Shown here: piece by piece, positions 7,273-14,067 of the stretch
How positions within the stretch are numbered: position 1 is the first letter of the stretch
Layout: each line of letters begins with the position of its first letter
NCBI GenBank assembly: GCA_036351675.1
Contig: JAZBPO010000084.1
Location: 1 to 21,802 of the forward strand
Reading direction: 5' to 3'
Length of the DNA: 21,802 nt
Origin: JAZBPO01 sp036351675
Lineage (GTDB): Bacteria > Pseudomonadota > Gammaproteobacteria > Pseudomonadales > Azotimanducaceae
Made by a program: the position numbers and the translations under genes
Notes under the pieces: generated by a model
Told to the model about the DNA's origin: nothing
The model's input: only the letters and a program-made list of their open reading frames with translations
Database searches by the model: none

Positions 7273-8823
7273 GTGCATCCAGGCATCCACGCGGCCGCCC
7301 GGCCCGACGCAGCCGCCTTCGTGTTTCCGGCACGCGGCGTCACCGTCAGCTACCGCGAACTCGAGGACGGCTCCAATCGCGGCGCCCAGCTGTTCCGCAG
7401 CCTGGGCCTCGGCATCGGTGATCACATCGCGATCATGATGGAGAACCACCCGGCCTTCTTCGTGCTCTGCTGGGCGGCTCAGCGCGCGGGCCTCTACTAC
7501 ACGGCGATCAGCTATCGCCTGCAGGAAGAGGAAGTCGCCTACATCGTCGAGGACTGTGGCGCGCGGGCCTTCGTCACGACACACGCCCAGAGCGAGCTCG
7601 CCGGTCGCGTGGCGACGCGGCTCGCGCCGGAGGTCCGGCGCTTCATGCTCGACGGCACCATCGACGGCTTCGACGCCTGGGAAGACGCCGTCGCCCCCAT
7701 GCCCGCCACGCCGATCCCGGACGAGACGGAAGGCGCCGACATGCTCTATTCCTCGGGCACCACGGGGAGACCGAAGGGCATCAAGGTTCCGCTCACCGGC
7801 GCGCCGCTCGGTGAGGCCGGCGGCCTGCTCGGTCTCGCCACGGCCCTCTACGGCATGGACGAGCACGTCCGCTACCTGTCGCCGGCACCGCTCTATCACT
7901 CGGCGCCGCTGCGCTACAACATGGCCGTGACGCGCCTCGGCGGCACCTCCGTGGTGATGGAGAAGTTCGACCCCGAACAGGCGCTGGCGCTGATCGAGTC
8001 CGAGCGGATCTCGCACGCCCAGTTCGTGCCCACCATGTTCGTGCGCATGCTCAAGCTGCCCGAGGACGTGCGCACGAAGTACGACGTCTCGTCCCTGAAG
8101 GTCGCGATCCACGCAGCGGCGCCCTGCCCCGTGGAGGTGAAGCAGCGGATGATGGACTGGTGGGGCCCCGTGATTCACGAGTACTACGCCGGCACCGAGG
8201 GCAACGGCTTCTGCGCCGTGGGCCCGGAGGACTGGCTCGCGCACCCCGGCACGGTCGGTCGTCCGCTCCTCGGCGAGGTGCACATCTGCGACGACGATGG
8301 CGTCGAGGTGGCCGCGGGCGAGGTGGGCACCATCTACTTCGGCGGCGGCGGCGAGTTCGAGTACCACAACGACCCCGGCAAGACCGAGGACACGAAGCAC
8401 CCGGCCGAAAAGGGCTGGACCACGCTCGGCGACATGGGCTACGTCGACGAGGAGGGCTTCCTGTATCTGACCGACCGGAAGACCTTCATGATCATCTCCG
8501 GTGGCGTGAACATCTATCCGCAGGAGATCGAGAACCTCCTCGTCACCCATCCGAAGGTGGCGGACGTCGCCGTCTTCGGGGTCCCCAACGAGGAGTTCGG
8601 CGAGGAGGTGAAGGCCGTCGTCCAGCCCGCGGACTGGGACACGCGCGGCGATGCGCTCGGCGCCGAGCTGATCGCCTACTGCCGCGAGCACCTCTCCCAC
8701 GTGAAGTGCCCGAAGTCGGTGGACTTCATGGAGGAGTTGCCGAGGCACCCGACGGGCAAGCTCTACAAGCGCCTGCTCCGCGACAAGTACTGGGAAGGCC
8801 ACGGCAAGAGCCGGATCCTGTAG
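7273..8823 (+). CDS. AMP-binding acyl-CoA synthetase/ligase
   Basis: This encodes a 516-residue member of the ANL adenylating superfamily, predicted to activate a carboxylic acid to acyl-AMP and then acyl-CoA in the cytoplasm. The motifs appear in order: the phosphate loop YSSGTTGRPKG (159-169), the aromatic/GTEG motif YYAGTEG (304-310), the adenosine-binding Asp387 in TLGDMGY, the hinge DRK (401-403) with MIISGGVNIYPQEIE, and the catalytic Lys496 in HPTGKLYKR. Length is normal for a fatty-acid or aromatic-acid CoA ligase, but the substrate cannot be assigned. The GTG at 7273 is used, with GGGAG at 7261-7265 seven bases upstream. No beta-oxidation or other pathway gene lies beside it, so context gives no clue. 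A 94-base gap with a hairpin separates it from prc. Confidence 0.93.
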   Translation: MHPGIHAAARPDAAAFVFPARGVTVSYRELEDGSNRGAQLFRSLGLGIGDHIAIMMENHPAFFVLCWAAQRAGLYYTAISYRLQEEEVAYIVEDCGARAFVTTHAQSELAGRVATRLAPEVRRFMLDGTIDGFDAWEDAVAPMPATPIPDETEGADMLYSSGTTGRPKGIKVPLTGAPLGEAGGLLGLATALYGMDEHVRYLSPAPLYHSAPLRYNMAVTRLGGTSVVMEKFDPEQALALIESERISHAQFVPTMFVRMLKLPEDVRTKYDVSSLKVAIHAAAPCPVEVKQRMMDWWGPVIHEYYAGTEGNGFCAVGPEDWLAHPGTVGRPLLGEVHICDDDGVEVAAGEVGTIYFGGGGEFEYHNDPGKTEDTKHPAEKGWTTLGDMGYVDEEGFLYLTDRKTFMIISGGVNIYPQEIENLLVTHPKVADVAVFGVPNEEFGEEVKAVVQPADWDTRGDALGAELIAYCREHLSHVKCPKSVDFMEELPRHPTGKLYKRLLRDKYWEGHGKSRIL

Positions 8824-9159
8824 CGGCGTCCGCTGTGGCGGATGAGACCCTTCGGGCGCTGCCGTCGCGTTCGATCGGACAGGTGAGCGGCGGGGTTCGC
8901 TGCCGCCCCTTCGTCCAGGGAACAAGGTGCGGCGGTCTGCGCCGCCGGCACCATCTTCCCGGTCGTCGCGGTGTCAGGGTCGCGCAGAGCGAGGCCGTCG
9001 CAAGACCCGGGGATGGACCAGCGCTGCGCCGAAGGGCGCCGCGCTGTTCCGTCCCCGTACGGAGTGGCGGCAGAGCCCGATTCCTCCCACCGGCCCTCGA
9101 CGCCAGTACCGGTCGGGTCGGAGCCCTCTAACCCAGCTCCCCCGGCAGCCGTCCGGACC
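8824..9159. other. 336-base gap between convergent genes, rich in hairpins
   Basis: No credible reading frame lies here. Two strong inverted repeats are visible. At 8926-8952, GGTGCGGCGG pairs with CCGCC-G-GCACC around TCTGCG. At 9020-9045, AGCGC-T-GCGCC pairs with GGCGC-C-GCGCT around a GAAG loop, with one mismatch. A smaller hairpin (CCGT/ACGG) follows near 9050. Either could terminate the converging transcripts of the acyl-CoA synthetase and thrS, but T tracts are lacking. An unrecognised small RNA is possible; I could fit no known RNA family. Confidence 0.4.
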
Positions 9160-11064
9160 TCACTGCGTCTCGTCGGGCAGCAGGAAGGCCGGCGCGCGCG
9201 CATCGATGGTGGCGCGGAGCGCCGCCTCGAAGGCATCCAGGCTCATGGTCGTCTGTTCCTCGACGCCGTAGCGCCGCAGCGTCACGGTACGGTCCGCCAC
9301 CTCGCGCTCGCCTATGACGAGCAGATTCGGGATCTTCGCGGTCGTGCCTTCGCGGATCTTCTTGCCCACGGTCTCGCCCTCGTCGGCCATCTCGGCGCGC
9401 ACCCAGTGCGCCCGGAGACGCTCGACGATCTCGCGGCCGTAGTCGTTGAACCGGTCCGCCACCGTGATCACCTGCACCTGCACCGGCGCGAGCCAGGTCG
9501 GGAAGGCACCGGCGAAGTGTTCGATGAGGAAGGCCGTCATGCGCTCGTGCGCCGAGAAGGGCGCCCGGTGGATGTCCCAGGGCACGTGCATCTCGCCGTC
9601 CGGGCCCTTGTAGGCCAGATCGAGGCGGCCGGGCTGGGCGAAGTCGAGCTGCACCGTGGAGACGGTCTCCTCGCGGCCGGTGACGGTGCGGAACTGGATG
9701 TCGATCTTCGGCCCGTAGAAGGCCGCCTCGCCGGGACCCTCGACCCAGGACCAGCCGAGTTCCTGCAGCACTTCCTCGAGCACCTTCTCCGAGTAGGCCC
9801 AGGACTCCGGCTCGTCGATGTACTTGTCCTTGGGGTCTTCCGGGTCCCAGCGCGAGAGACGCACGGAGTAGTCCTCGATGCCGAGGATCGCGTAGGCCTC
9901 CTCGTACATCTTCAGGACGCTCTTGAACTCGTCCTTGATCTGTTCCTCGGTGCAGTAGATGTGCGCGTCGTTCATGGTCATGCCGCGCACGCGCACGAGA
10001 CCGCCGACGGCGCCGGACTCCTCCCAGCGATAGACCTGCCCGTATTCCGCCAGCCGCAGCGGCAGGTCGCGGTAGGACCGCGGCCGCGCCGCGAACACCT
10101 TGTGGTGATGGGGGCAGTTCATGGGCCGGAGCACGTAGCGCTCCTTCACGTTGCCGTGCTCGTCGACGACCGTACCCTCGCCGCCGTGCATGACGGCCGC
10201 TTCCGCCTTCGCGGACTCGCTGCGGTCCTCGACCTCCATGACCGGGAACATGGCGCCCTGGTAGTACGGCAGATGCCCCGATTTCCAGTAGAGGTCGACC
10301 TTCGCGAGGGGCGGCGTGGCGACGCGCTCGTAGCCGTAGCGGAACTCGAGCTCCCTGGCGAGCTTCTCGATCTCGTCCCGGATCACGGTGCCGTGCGGAA
10401 GCCACAGCGGCAGGCCTTTCCCGATCACGTTGTCGATGTGATAGAGATCGAGCTCGCGGCCGAGCTTCTTGTGGTCCCGCTCCTGCGCCTCGAGGAAGGC
10501 CTGCACGTGGGCGTCGAGGGTCTCCTTGTCCGCGAAGGCCCAGGCGTAGATCCGGGTCATCATCACGTTGTCGGAGTTGCCCCGCCAGTAGGCGCCGGCG
10601 ACGCTGCGAAGCTTGAAGGCGTCGCGCGGGATCTTCTTCGTCGAGTCCACGTGCGGCCCCTCGCACATGTCGAGGAAGGGACCGTTGCGATAGAAGGACA
10701 GACCGTCGAGTCCGTGCTTCTCGAGCAGCTCCTGCGCGTACTCGCGCTTGTAGGGCTCCTTCATCTCGTCGATGCGCGCGAGCGCCTCCTCCGCGGAGAG
10801 GTCCTCGCGATAGAAGCGCTGATCCTTCTTGATGATCTTCTTCATGCGCCGCTCGAGCTCGGGGAAGTCCTCCTCCGTGAGCGGCTCCGAAAGGATGAAG
10901 TCGTAGTAGAAGCCGTCCTCGATGGGCGGCCCGAAACCGAGCGTGGAGCCCGGCCGGAGTTCGAGCACGGCCTGGGCGAGGACGTGCGCGAGGGAATGGC
11001 GAATGCGGTAGAGCTCGTCCGACGAGGATGCCTCGCCGCTGTGTTCGAACTGGACTTCGGACAT
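9160..11064 (-). CDS. thrS: Threonyl-tRNA synthetase lacking the N-terminal TGS domain
   Basis: This 634-residue class II synthetase charges tRNA-Thr. It starts directly with the N2 editing domain: HSLAH (His23, His27) and CEGPH (Cys134, His138) are the editing-site residues, intact. The catalytic domain has motif 2 (YRWEESG, about 345-351) and the zinc ligands Cys317 (MNCP), His368 (NDAHIY) and His499 (DIHRAPF). The anticodon-binding domain starts near 525 (FPTWLAPVQV). The usual first 60 or so residues (TGS/N1 domain) are absent. An insertion of about 20 residues (around 285-308) precedes the MNCP motif compared with the E. coli enzyme. The ATG at 11064 has GGGAG nine bases upstream; frame extension to 11169 adds only leader sequence. 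infC, rpmI and rplT, the usual neighbours, are not adjacent. Confidence 0.94.
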   Translation of the reverse strand: MSEVQFEHSGEASSSDELYRIRHSLAHVLAQAVLELRPGSTLGFGPPIEDGFYYDFILSEPLTEEDFPELERRMKKIIKKDQRFYREDLSAEEALARIDEMKEPYKREYAQELLEKHGLDGLSFYRNGPFLDMCEGPHVDSTKKIPRDAFKLRSVAGAYWRGNSDNVMMTRIYAWAFADKETLDAHVQAFLEAQERDHKKLGRELDLYHIDNVIGKGLPLWLPHGTVIRDEIEKLARELEFRYGYERVATPPLAKVDLYWKSGHLPYYQGAMFPVMEVEDRSESAKAEAAVMHGGEGTVVDEHGNVKERYVLRPMNCPHHHKVFAARPRSYRDLPLRLAEYGQVYRWEESGAVGGLVRVRGMTMNDAHIYCTEEQIKDEFKSVLKMYEEAYAILGIEDYSVRLSRWDPEDPKDKYIDEPESWAYSEKVLEEVLQELGWSWVEGPGEAAFYGPKIDIQFRTVTGREETVSTVQLDFAQPGRLDLAYKGPDGEMHVPWDIHRAPFSAHERMTAFLIEHFAGAFPTWLAPVQVQVITVADRFNDYGREIVERLRAHWVRAEMADEGETVGKKIREGTTAKIPNLLVIGEREVADRTVTLRRYGVEEQTTMSLDAFEAALRATIDARAPAFLLPDETQ

Positions 11065-11077
11065 GTGGATCGTCTCC

Positions 11078-11116
11078 CGAAAACGAAGAACCCCGATCGG
11101 CCGCGCCTTCCGGGGT
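11078..11116 (-). terminator. Terminator-like attenuator hairpin just before the thrS ribosome-binding site
   Basis: Read on the minus strand, ACCCCG (11116-11111) pairs with CGGGGT (11095-11090). The loop holds a small GGC/GCC inner pairing. The stem is followed at once by TTCTTCGTTTTC (11090-11079), a very T-rich run for this GC-rich DNA. The thrS Shine-Dalgarno (11078-11074) begins at the end of the T-rich run. This is the layout of an intrinsic terminator in an attenuated leader. Confidence 0.45.
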
Positions 11117-11140
11117 CCCAGGGGACGATTCCGACGGACA

Positions 11141-11176
11141 GGGCGGCGGGTGGCCGCCCCCGATGCCATCGAGGGG
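11141..11176 (-). promoter_or_regulatory. Mutually exclusive hairpins in the thrS leader
   Basis: Two hairpins compete for the same bases. One pairs GGGCGG with CCGCCC (11141-11146 with 11154-11159). The other pairs CCCCCGAT with ATCG-A-GGGG (11157-11164 with 11168-11176, one bulge). They share 11157-11159, so only one can form fully. Alternative pairings of this kind are typical of leader-based control. A further stem, GCGTGG/CCACGC (11211-11216 with 11223-11228), lies earlier in the leader. Confidence 0.4.
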
Positions 11177-11184
11177 GCAGCTGC

Positions 11185-11253
11185 TCAGCGCACCTCTGTA
11201 GTCTCGCGGTGCGTGGCCAGGACCACGCGCCACGGATGTCTCGGATCGTTCAC
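11185..11253 (-). CDS. Possible 22-codon thrS leader peptide
   Basis: A short frame in the thrS leader starts with GTG at 11253, has a GGGAG at 11266-11262 eight bases upstream, and ends with TGA at 11187-11185. Three of its 22 residues are Thr (codons 14, 18 and 19, spelled ACG, ACT, ACA). The last two are adjacent and use A/T-ending codons that are uncommon in this window. Stalling there at low Thr-tRNA could favour one leader fold. Three Thr codons is a weak signal compared with the classical thrL, so this remains speculative. Confidence 0.22.
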   Translation of the reverse strand: MNDPRHPWRVVLATHRETTEVR

Positions 11254-11300
11254 GTCGAACGCTCCCTCGAGTCCGCGCTACCATCGGCGAATGACGCGCG

Positions 11301-11329
11301 ATGATAGGCGCGAGAGAGGGCCATGCCAA
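11301..11329 (-). promoter_or_regulatory. Sigma-70 promoter for thrS
   Basis: On the minus strand TTGGCA (11329-11324) and TATCAT (11306-11301) are separated by exactly 17 bases. Each hexamer matches five of six consensus positions, the best sigma-70 promoter I found in the window. Transcription would start near 11294, giving a leader of about 230 nt before the thrS ATG at 11064. The -35 lies over the first codons of the divergent Sel1-repeat gene, so the two genes may influence each other. Confidence 0.7.
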
Positions 11330-12042
11330 TCACGACCGCCGCGCGCCGAATGCCCTTCGTGCTCCTGTTCGCCCTGCCCGCTCTCGCCGGCGGCGTCGGC
11401 TGGGAGCCGTCGATGCCGGGAACGGAGTCCTGTGCCGCCGCCTCAGGCGCCGGCGACGTCGTTGCGGCGCGCGCGAGCTGCCGGACGAGCGGCCCGCAGG
11501 CGAATCCCGTCGACGCCTTCAATCTCGCGCTGGTGCTGCACGGGACCGCCGCGGCTGAGGCGCGCGCGCTGCTTCGCAGCGCCGCCGAGGCCGGCCTCGC
11601 GGAAGCCGATCAGGTGCTGGGCAACCTGCTGCTCGACGAGGGTGAGGTCGCGGCGGGCCTCGAGCGCCTAGAGCGGGCGGCCCGCGCCGGTCTCGCGCTC
11701 GCCCAGTACGACCTCGCCACGGCCCTGCTCGAACAGGACGGCGCCGCGTCCGCCAGCGAGGCGGCGCGCTGGTACGGCTGGGCCGCTGCCGGCGGCGACG
11801 ACGCTGCCCGCTACAACCTCGGCGTGCTGCTTCTTTCCGGCCGCGCGGGCGCGCCCCGCCCGCTCTGGGCCTGGGCATGGCTGTCGAGCATGGAAGCCAT
11901 GCAGGGACACGACGAGGTGCGACGGCTGACGCGCGAACTCTCGGAGCAGATGAGCGCCCGGGAACGCGAGCGCGCACACGAACTGCTGCTGCGGGTGCGC
12001 CGCGATCCGGCGGCGGCGGCCGCGGAAGCCGTCGCCTCGTGA
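11323..12042 (+). CDS. Sel1/TPR-like repeat protein, probably exported
   Basis: This encodes 239 residues. A signal-like N-terminus (MPFVLLFALPALAGG, about 10-24) suggests export to the periplasm. Residues about 65-200 are alpha-helical Sel1-like repeats (ARALLRSAAEAGLAEADQVL, LERAARAGLALAQYDLATAL, ARWYGWAAAGGDDAARYNLG). Such repeats scaffold protein interactions and have no enzymatic role. A helical, charged tail ends the protein. The ATG at 11323 is preceded by a close AGAGGG; ATG 11350 would leave a shorter signal and has no ribosome-binding site. The stop overlaps the GTG of the MscS gene (GTGA at 12039-12042), so the two are coupled. No clear plus-strand promoter was found upstream. The partner is unknown. 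Confidence 0.8.
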   Translation: MPITTAARRMPFVLLFALPALAGGVGWEPSMPGTESCAAASGAGDVVAARASCRTSGPQANPVDAFNLALVLHGTAAAEARALLRSAAEAGLAEADQVLGNLLLDEGEVAAGLERLERAARAGLALAQYDLATALLEQDGAASASEAARWYGWAAAGGDDAARYNLGVLLLSGRAGAPRPLWAWAWLSSMEAMQGHDEVRRLTRELSEQMSARERERAHELLLRVRRDPAAAAAEAVAS

Positions 12043-13148
12043 CCGAACTGCTCGCAGCGGAGGGCCTGCTGCGCCTCGCCCTCACGCTCCTCGGCTGCGT
12101 GGCCGTACTCGCGCTGGTGCGGCGCCTGCCAGCCGGCAGCGAGGAAGCGGAGCATCCGCTCGCAGGGCATTTCCCGCGGCAGCTCGTCACGGCCGTCGGC
12201 GGCCTGCTCGCGACGCTGCTCGTGATCGTGGCCCTGCCCGTGGAGGCCGAGCTCCGCGGGCAGCTGCTGAGTCTCTACGGCATCGCGCTCACCGCCCTCA
12301 TCACCCTGTCCTCGACGACCTTCGTCGCCAATGCCATGGCCGGCCTCATGCTGCGCTCCCTCGACAACTTCCGCGCCGGCGACTTCATCCGCGTCGGCGA
12401 CCACTTCGGGCGCGTCAGCGAGCGCGGCCTGCTGCACACGGAGATCCAGACCGAGGACCGTGATCTGGTCACGCTGCCGAACCTCTTCCTGATCACTCAG
12501 CCCGTCCGCGTGGTCCACGCCTCGGGCACCCTCGTCACCTGTGAACTGTCTCTCGGCTACGACGTGCCCCGGCAGCGCGTGCGGGAACAGCTGGAAGCGG
12601 CGGCGCTCCAGGCGGACCTCACGGATCCCTTCGTGCTCGTCGTCAGCCTCGGCGACCACAGCGTGGTCTACCGCGTCTGCGGCTTTCTCGCCGAGGTCCG
12701 CACGCTCGTCTCCGCGCGCTCCCGGCTGGCCGGCGCCGTGCTCGATGCGCTGCACGATGCGGACATCGAGATCGTCTCGCCGAACTTCATGAACCAGCGT
12801 GTACTCGCGCCGGACGCCCGGATTCTGCCGCCGACCCCGGCGGCCGGCGCCACGACCAGCGCAGCCGGCGATCATGCGCACGTCACCAGCGGCCCCGGAG
12901 CGGACCCGGAGGCGACGGCGGACGCCGAGCGCATCATGTTCGACAAGGCCGAGAGCGCCGCACGCATCGCGGAACTCGTGCAGGAAAGGAAGCAGCTCGC
13001 CGCGGATCTCGCCGAACTCGAGGACGCCCGGGAGGGCGACGCGGGAACGGCCGGCCGGCGCCGCATCGAGCTCGCCTGGCGCCGGCGGCAGCTCGAGGCC
13101 CTCGATGCCCTGCTCGCGGAGGCGCAGGCACCGCCCGAGGCGGACTAG
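12039..13148 (+). CDS. MscS-family mechanosensitive channel with C-terminal coiled coil
   Basis: This 369-residue inner-membrane channel belongs to the small-conductance mechanosensitive (MscS) family, which releases solutes on osmotic downshock. Predicted membrane helices lie at about 9-28, 46-67 and 76-106. The last is the pore-lining TM3 (TALITLSSTTFVANAMAGLM) leading into the family signature FRAGDFIRVG at 111-120. The MscS beta-domain covers about 115-165 and the alpha/beta domain about 166-260. Unlike E. coli MscS (286 residues), it carries an extra linker and a charged heptad-like helix (about 295-365, AARIAELVQERKQLAADLAELE), probably a coiled coil in the cytoplasm. The GTG start at 12039 overlaps the upstream stop. 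Regulation by osmotic stress is family knowledge, not seen here. Confidence 0.88.
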   Translation: MTELLAAEGLLRLALTLLGCVAVLALVRRLPAGSEEAEHPLAGHFPRQLVTAVGGLLATLLVIVALPVEAELRGQLLSLYGIALTALITLSSTTFVANAMAGLMLRSLDNFRAGDFIRVGDHFGRVSERGLLHTEIQTEDRDLVTLPNLFLITQPVRVVHASGTLVTCELSLGYDVPRQRVREQLEAAALQADLTDPFVLVVSLGDHSVVYRVCGFLAEVRTLVSARSRLAGAVLDALHDADIEIVSPNFMNQRVLAPDARILPPTPAAGATTSAAGDHAHVTSGPGADPEATADAERIMFDKAESAARIAELVQERKQLAADLAELEDAREGDAGTAGRRRIELAWRRRQLEALDALLAEAQAPPEAD

Positions 13149-13197
13149 TGTTACCTTCGTCCCCGCACGGGCGGCCCATCCGCGAGGAGCTGGTCAC

Positions 13198-13503
13198 GTG
13201 ACCCTGTCCGAACTGAAGCGCCGCGCCGCCCGCGGCGATTGCCCTGAACCCGAGATCCACTCCGTGGAGGGCGTCGTCTACGTGGTGCACGTCGGGGACG
13301 AGCTGCTGACACCCGCTCGCAGCGAACGTGCCCTGCGCTTCCCGAGCGTCCATGCCGCGAGCCATGCCCTCGGCCGCGCCGGCCTCGAGCGAGGTTGGCT
13401 CGTGCACGCCTCGGCCTACGACGAGATGATCGGCCGCCCGGACGAGGGCCTCGCGCCGCCCGCTCCCCTGCGTACGCCCGTCGCCTTCACCGTGGAGGAA
13501 TGA
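13198..13503 (+). CDS. DUF6482-family protein (101 aa)
   Basis: This small soluble protein of 101 residues has no signal peptide or membrane segment. It matches my recollection of the DUF6482 family: an N-terminal LSELKRRA helix, the strand pair EIHSVEGVVYVVHVGDELL (19-37), a middle LRFPSVHAASHALGRAG (46-62), and the signature WLVHASAYDEMIG (67-79). The family has no known function. The GTG at 13198 is supported by GAGGAG at 13184-13189, eight bases upstream. It lies 49 bases after the MscS gene and two bases before the DUF427 gene, so it is probably co-transcribed with both. Confidence 0.82.
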   Translation: MTLSELKRRAARGDCPEPEIHSVEGVVYVVHVGDELLTPARSERALRFPSVHAASHALGRAGLERGWLVHASAYDEMIGRPDEGLAPPAPLRTPVAFTVEE

Positions 13504-13505
13504 GC

Positions 13506-14006
13506 ATGCGTCGACGTCCTGAGCCCGAACCCGTCGGCCCCGGGGAGGAATCGGTCTGGGACTATCCCCGGCCACCGCGCCTCGAGCCCGTGCCCGAGCG
13601 CGTCCGGGTGGAGTTCGGCGGCCGCGTGATCGTCGACACGACGGCCGCGCTCCGCATGCTGGAGACGAGCCATCCGCCCACCTACTACCTGCCCTTCGAG
13701 GACGCGGACCCGGAGGCCTTCGTGGCCTGCCCCGGGCGCTCCTTCTGCGAGTGGAAGGGCGTCGCGGAGTACTTCGACGTCGTCGTCGGCGCCGCGCGGG
13801 CGCCGCGCTGTGCCTGGCGCTATCCGGAACCGACACCGAGCTACGCGGCCCTCGCCGGGCACCTGTCGATGTACGCGGCACCGATGGACGCCTGCTGGGT
13901 CGGGGAACACCGCGTCACGCCACAGCCGGGACAGTTCTACGGCGGCTGGATCACCCCCGGCATCCGCGGCCCCTTCAAGGGCGAGCCCGGCACGGAGTTC
14001 TGGTAG
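13506..14006 (+). CDS. DUF427 domain protein (166 aa)
   Basis: This encodes 166 residues with a Pro-rich N-terminus (1-30) and one DUF427 domain (about 32-125). Features are RVRVEFGGRVIVDTTAALRM, the conserved ETSHPPTYYLP (53-63) and CEWKGVAEYFDV (81-92). A C-terminal segment (WVGEHRVTPQPGQFYGGWIT) also occurs in family members that end FKGEPGTEFW-like. DUF427 proteins are small beta-rich proteins of unknown function. Two in-frame ATGs exist. The one at 13506 is preferred because GGAGG at 13494-13498 is seven bases away from it but only one base from 13500. The stop is 61 bases before the lon start, and a heat-shock-type promoter begins right after it. Confidence 0.88.
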   Translation: MRRRPEPEPVGPGEESVWDYPRPPRLEPVPERVRVEFGGRVIVDTTAALRMLETSHPPTYYLPFEDADPEAFVACPGRSFCEWKGVAEYFDVVVGAARAPRCAWRYPEPTPSYAALAGHLSMYAAPMDACWVGEHRVTPQPGQFYGGWITPGIRGPFKGEPGTEFW

Positions 14007-14009
14007 ACC

Positions 14010-14039
14010 CTTTGAAATCGAGGTGCCGGGTCCCTATGT
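14010..14039 (+). promoter_or_regulatory. Sigma-32 (RpoH) heat-shock-type promoter upstream of lon
   Basis: CCCTTTGAA at 14008-14016 resembles the sigma-32 -35 element (CCCTTGAA). CCCTATGT at 14032-14039 matches six of eight bases of the -10 element CCCCATTT. The spacer of 15 bases is in the allowed range. Transcription would begin near 14046, leaving a short leader with GGAGG at 14058-14062. lon is a classical heat-shock gene, which supports the assignment. Confidence 0.62.
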
Positions 14040-14067
14040 GACTTCCTCGCGGAATTCGGAGGCGCCC

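Noticed and set aside
9120..9160. tRNA-like D-arm on the minus strand (GAGC, TTAGA, GCTC)
   Set aside because: No acceptor stem, anticodon arm or T-loop can be fitted at the right distances.
11210..11230. A tRNA-Thr anticodon-arm mimic in the thrS leader, as in the E. coli operator
   Set aside because: The GCGTGG/CCACGC hairpin has the loop TCCTGG (minus strand), with no CGT, GGT or TGT anticodon-like triplet, so operator mimicry is not supported.
8971..11304. Long plus-strand open frame opposite thrS
   Set aside because: The minus strand encodes a complete ThrRS with every catalytic, zinc and editing residue; the antisense product has no recognisable motifs.
13141..13197. A separate promoter before the DUF6482 gene (TAGTGT near the MscS stop)
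   Set aside because: Weak -10 and no recognisable -35 at the right spacing; co-transcription with the MscS gene is the simpler reading.
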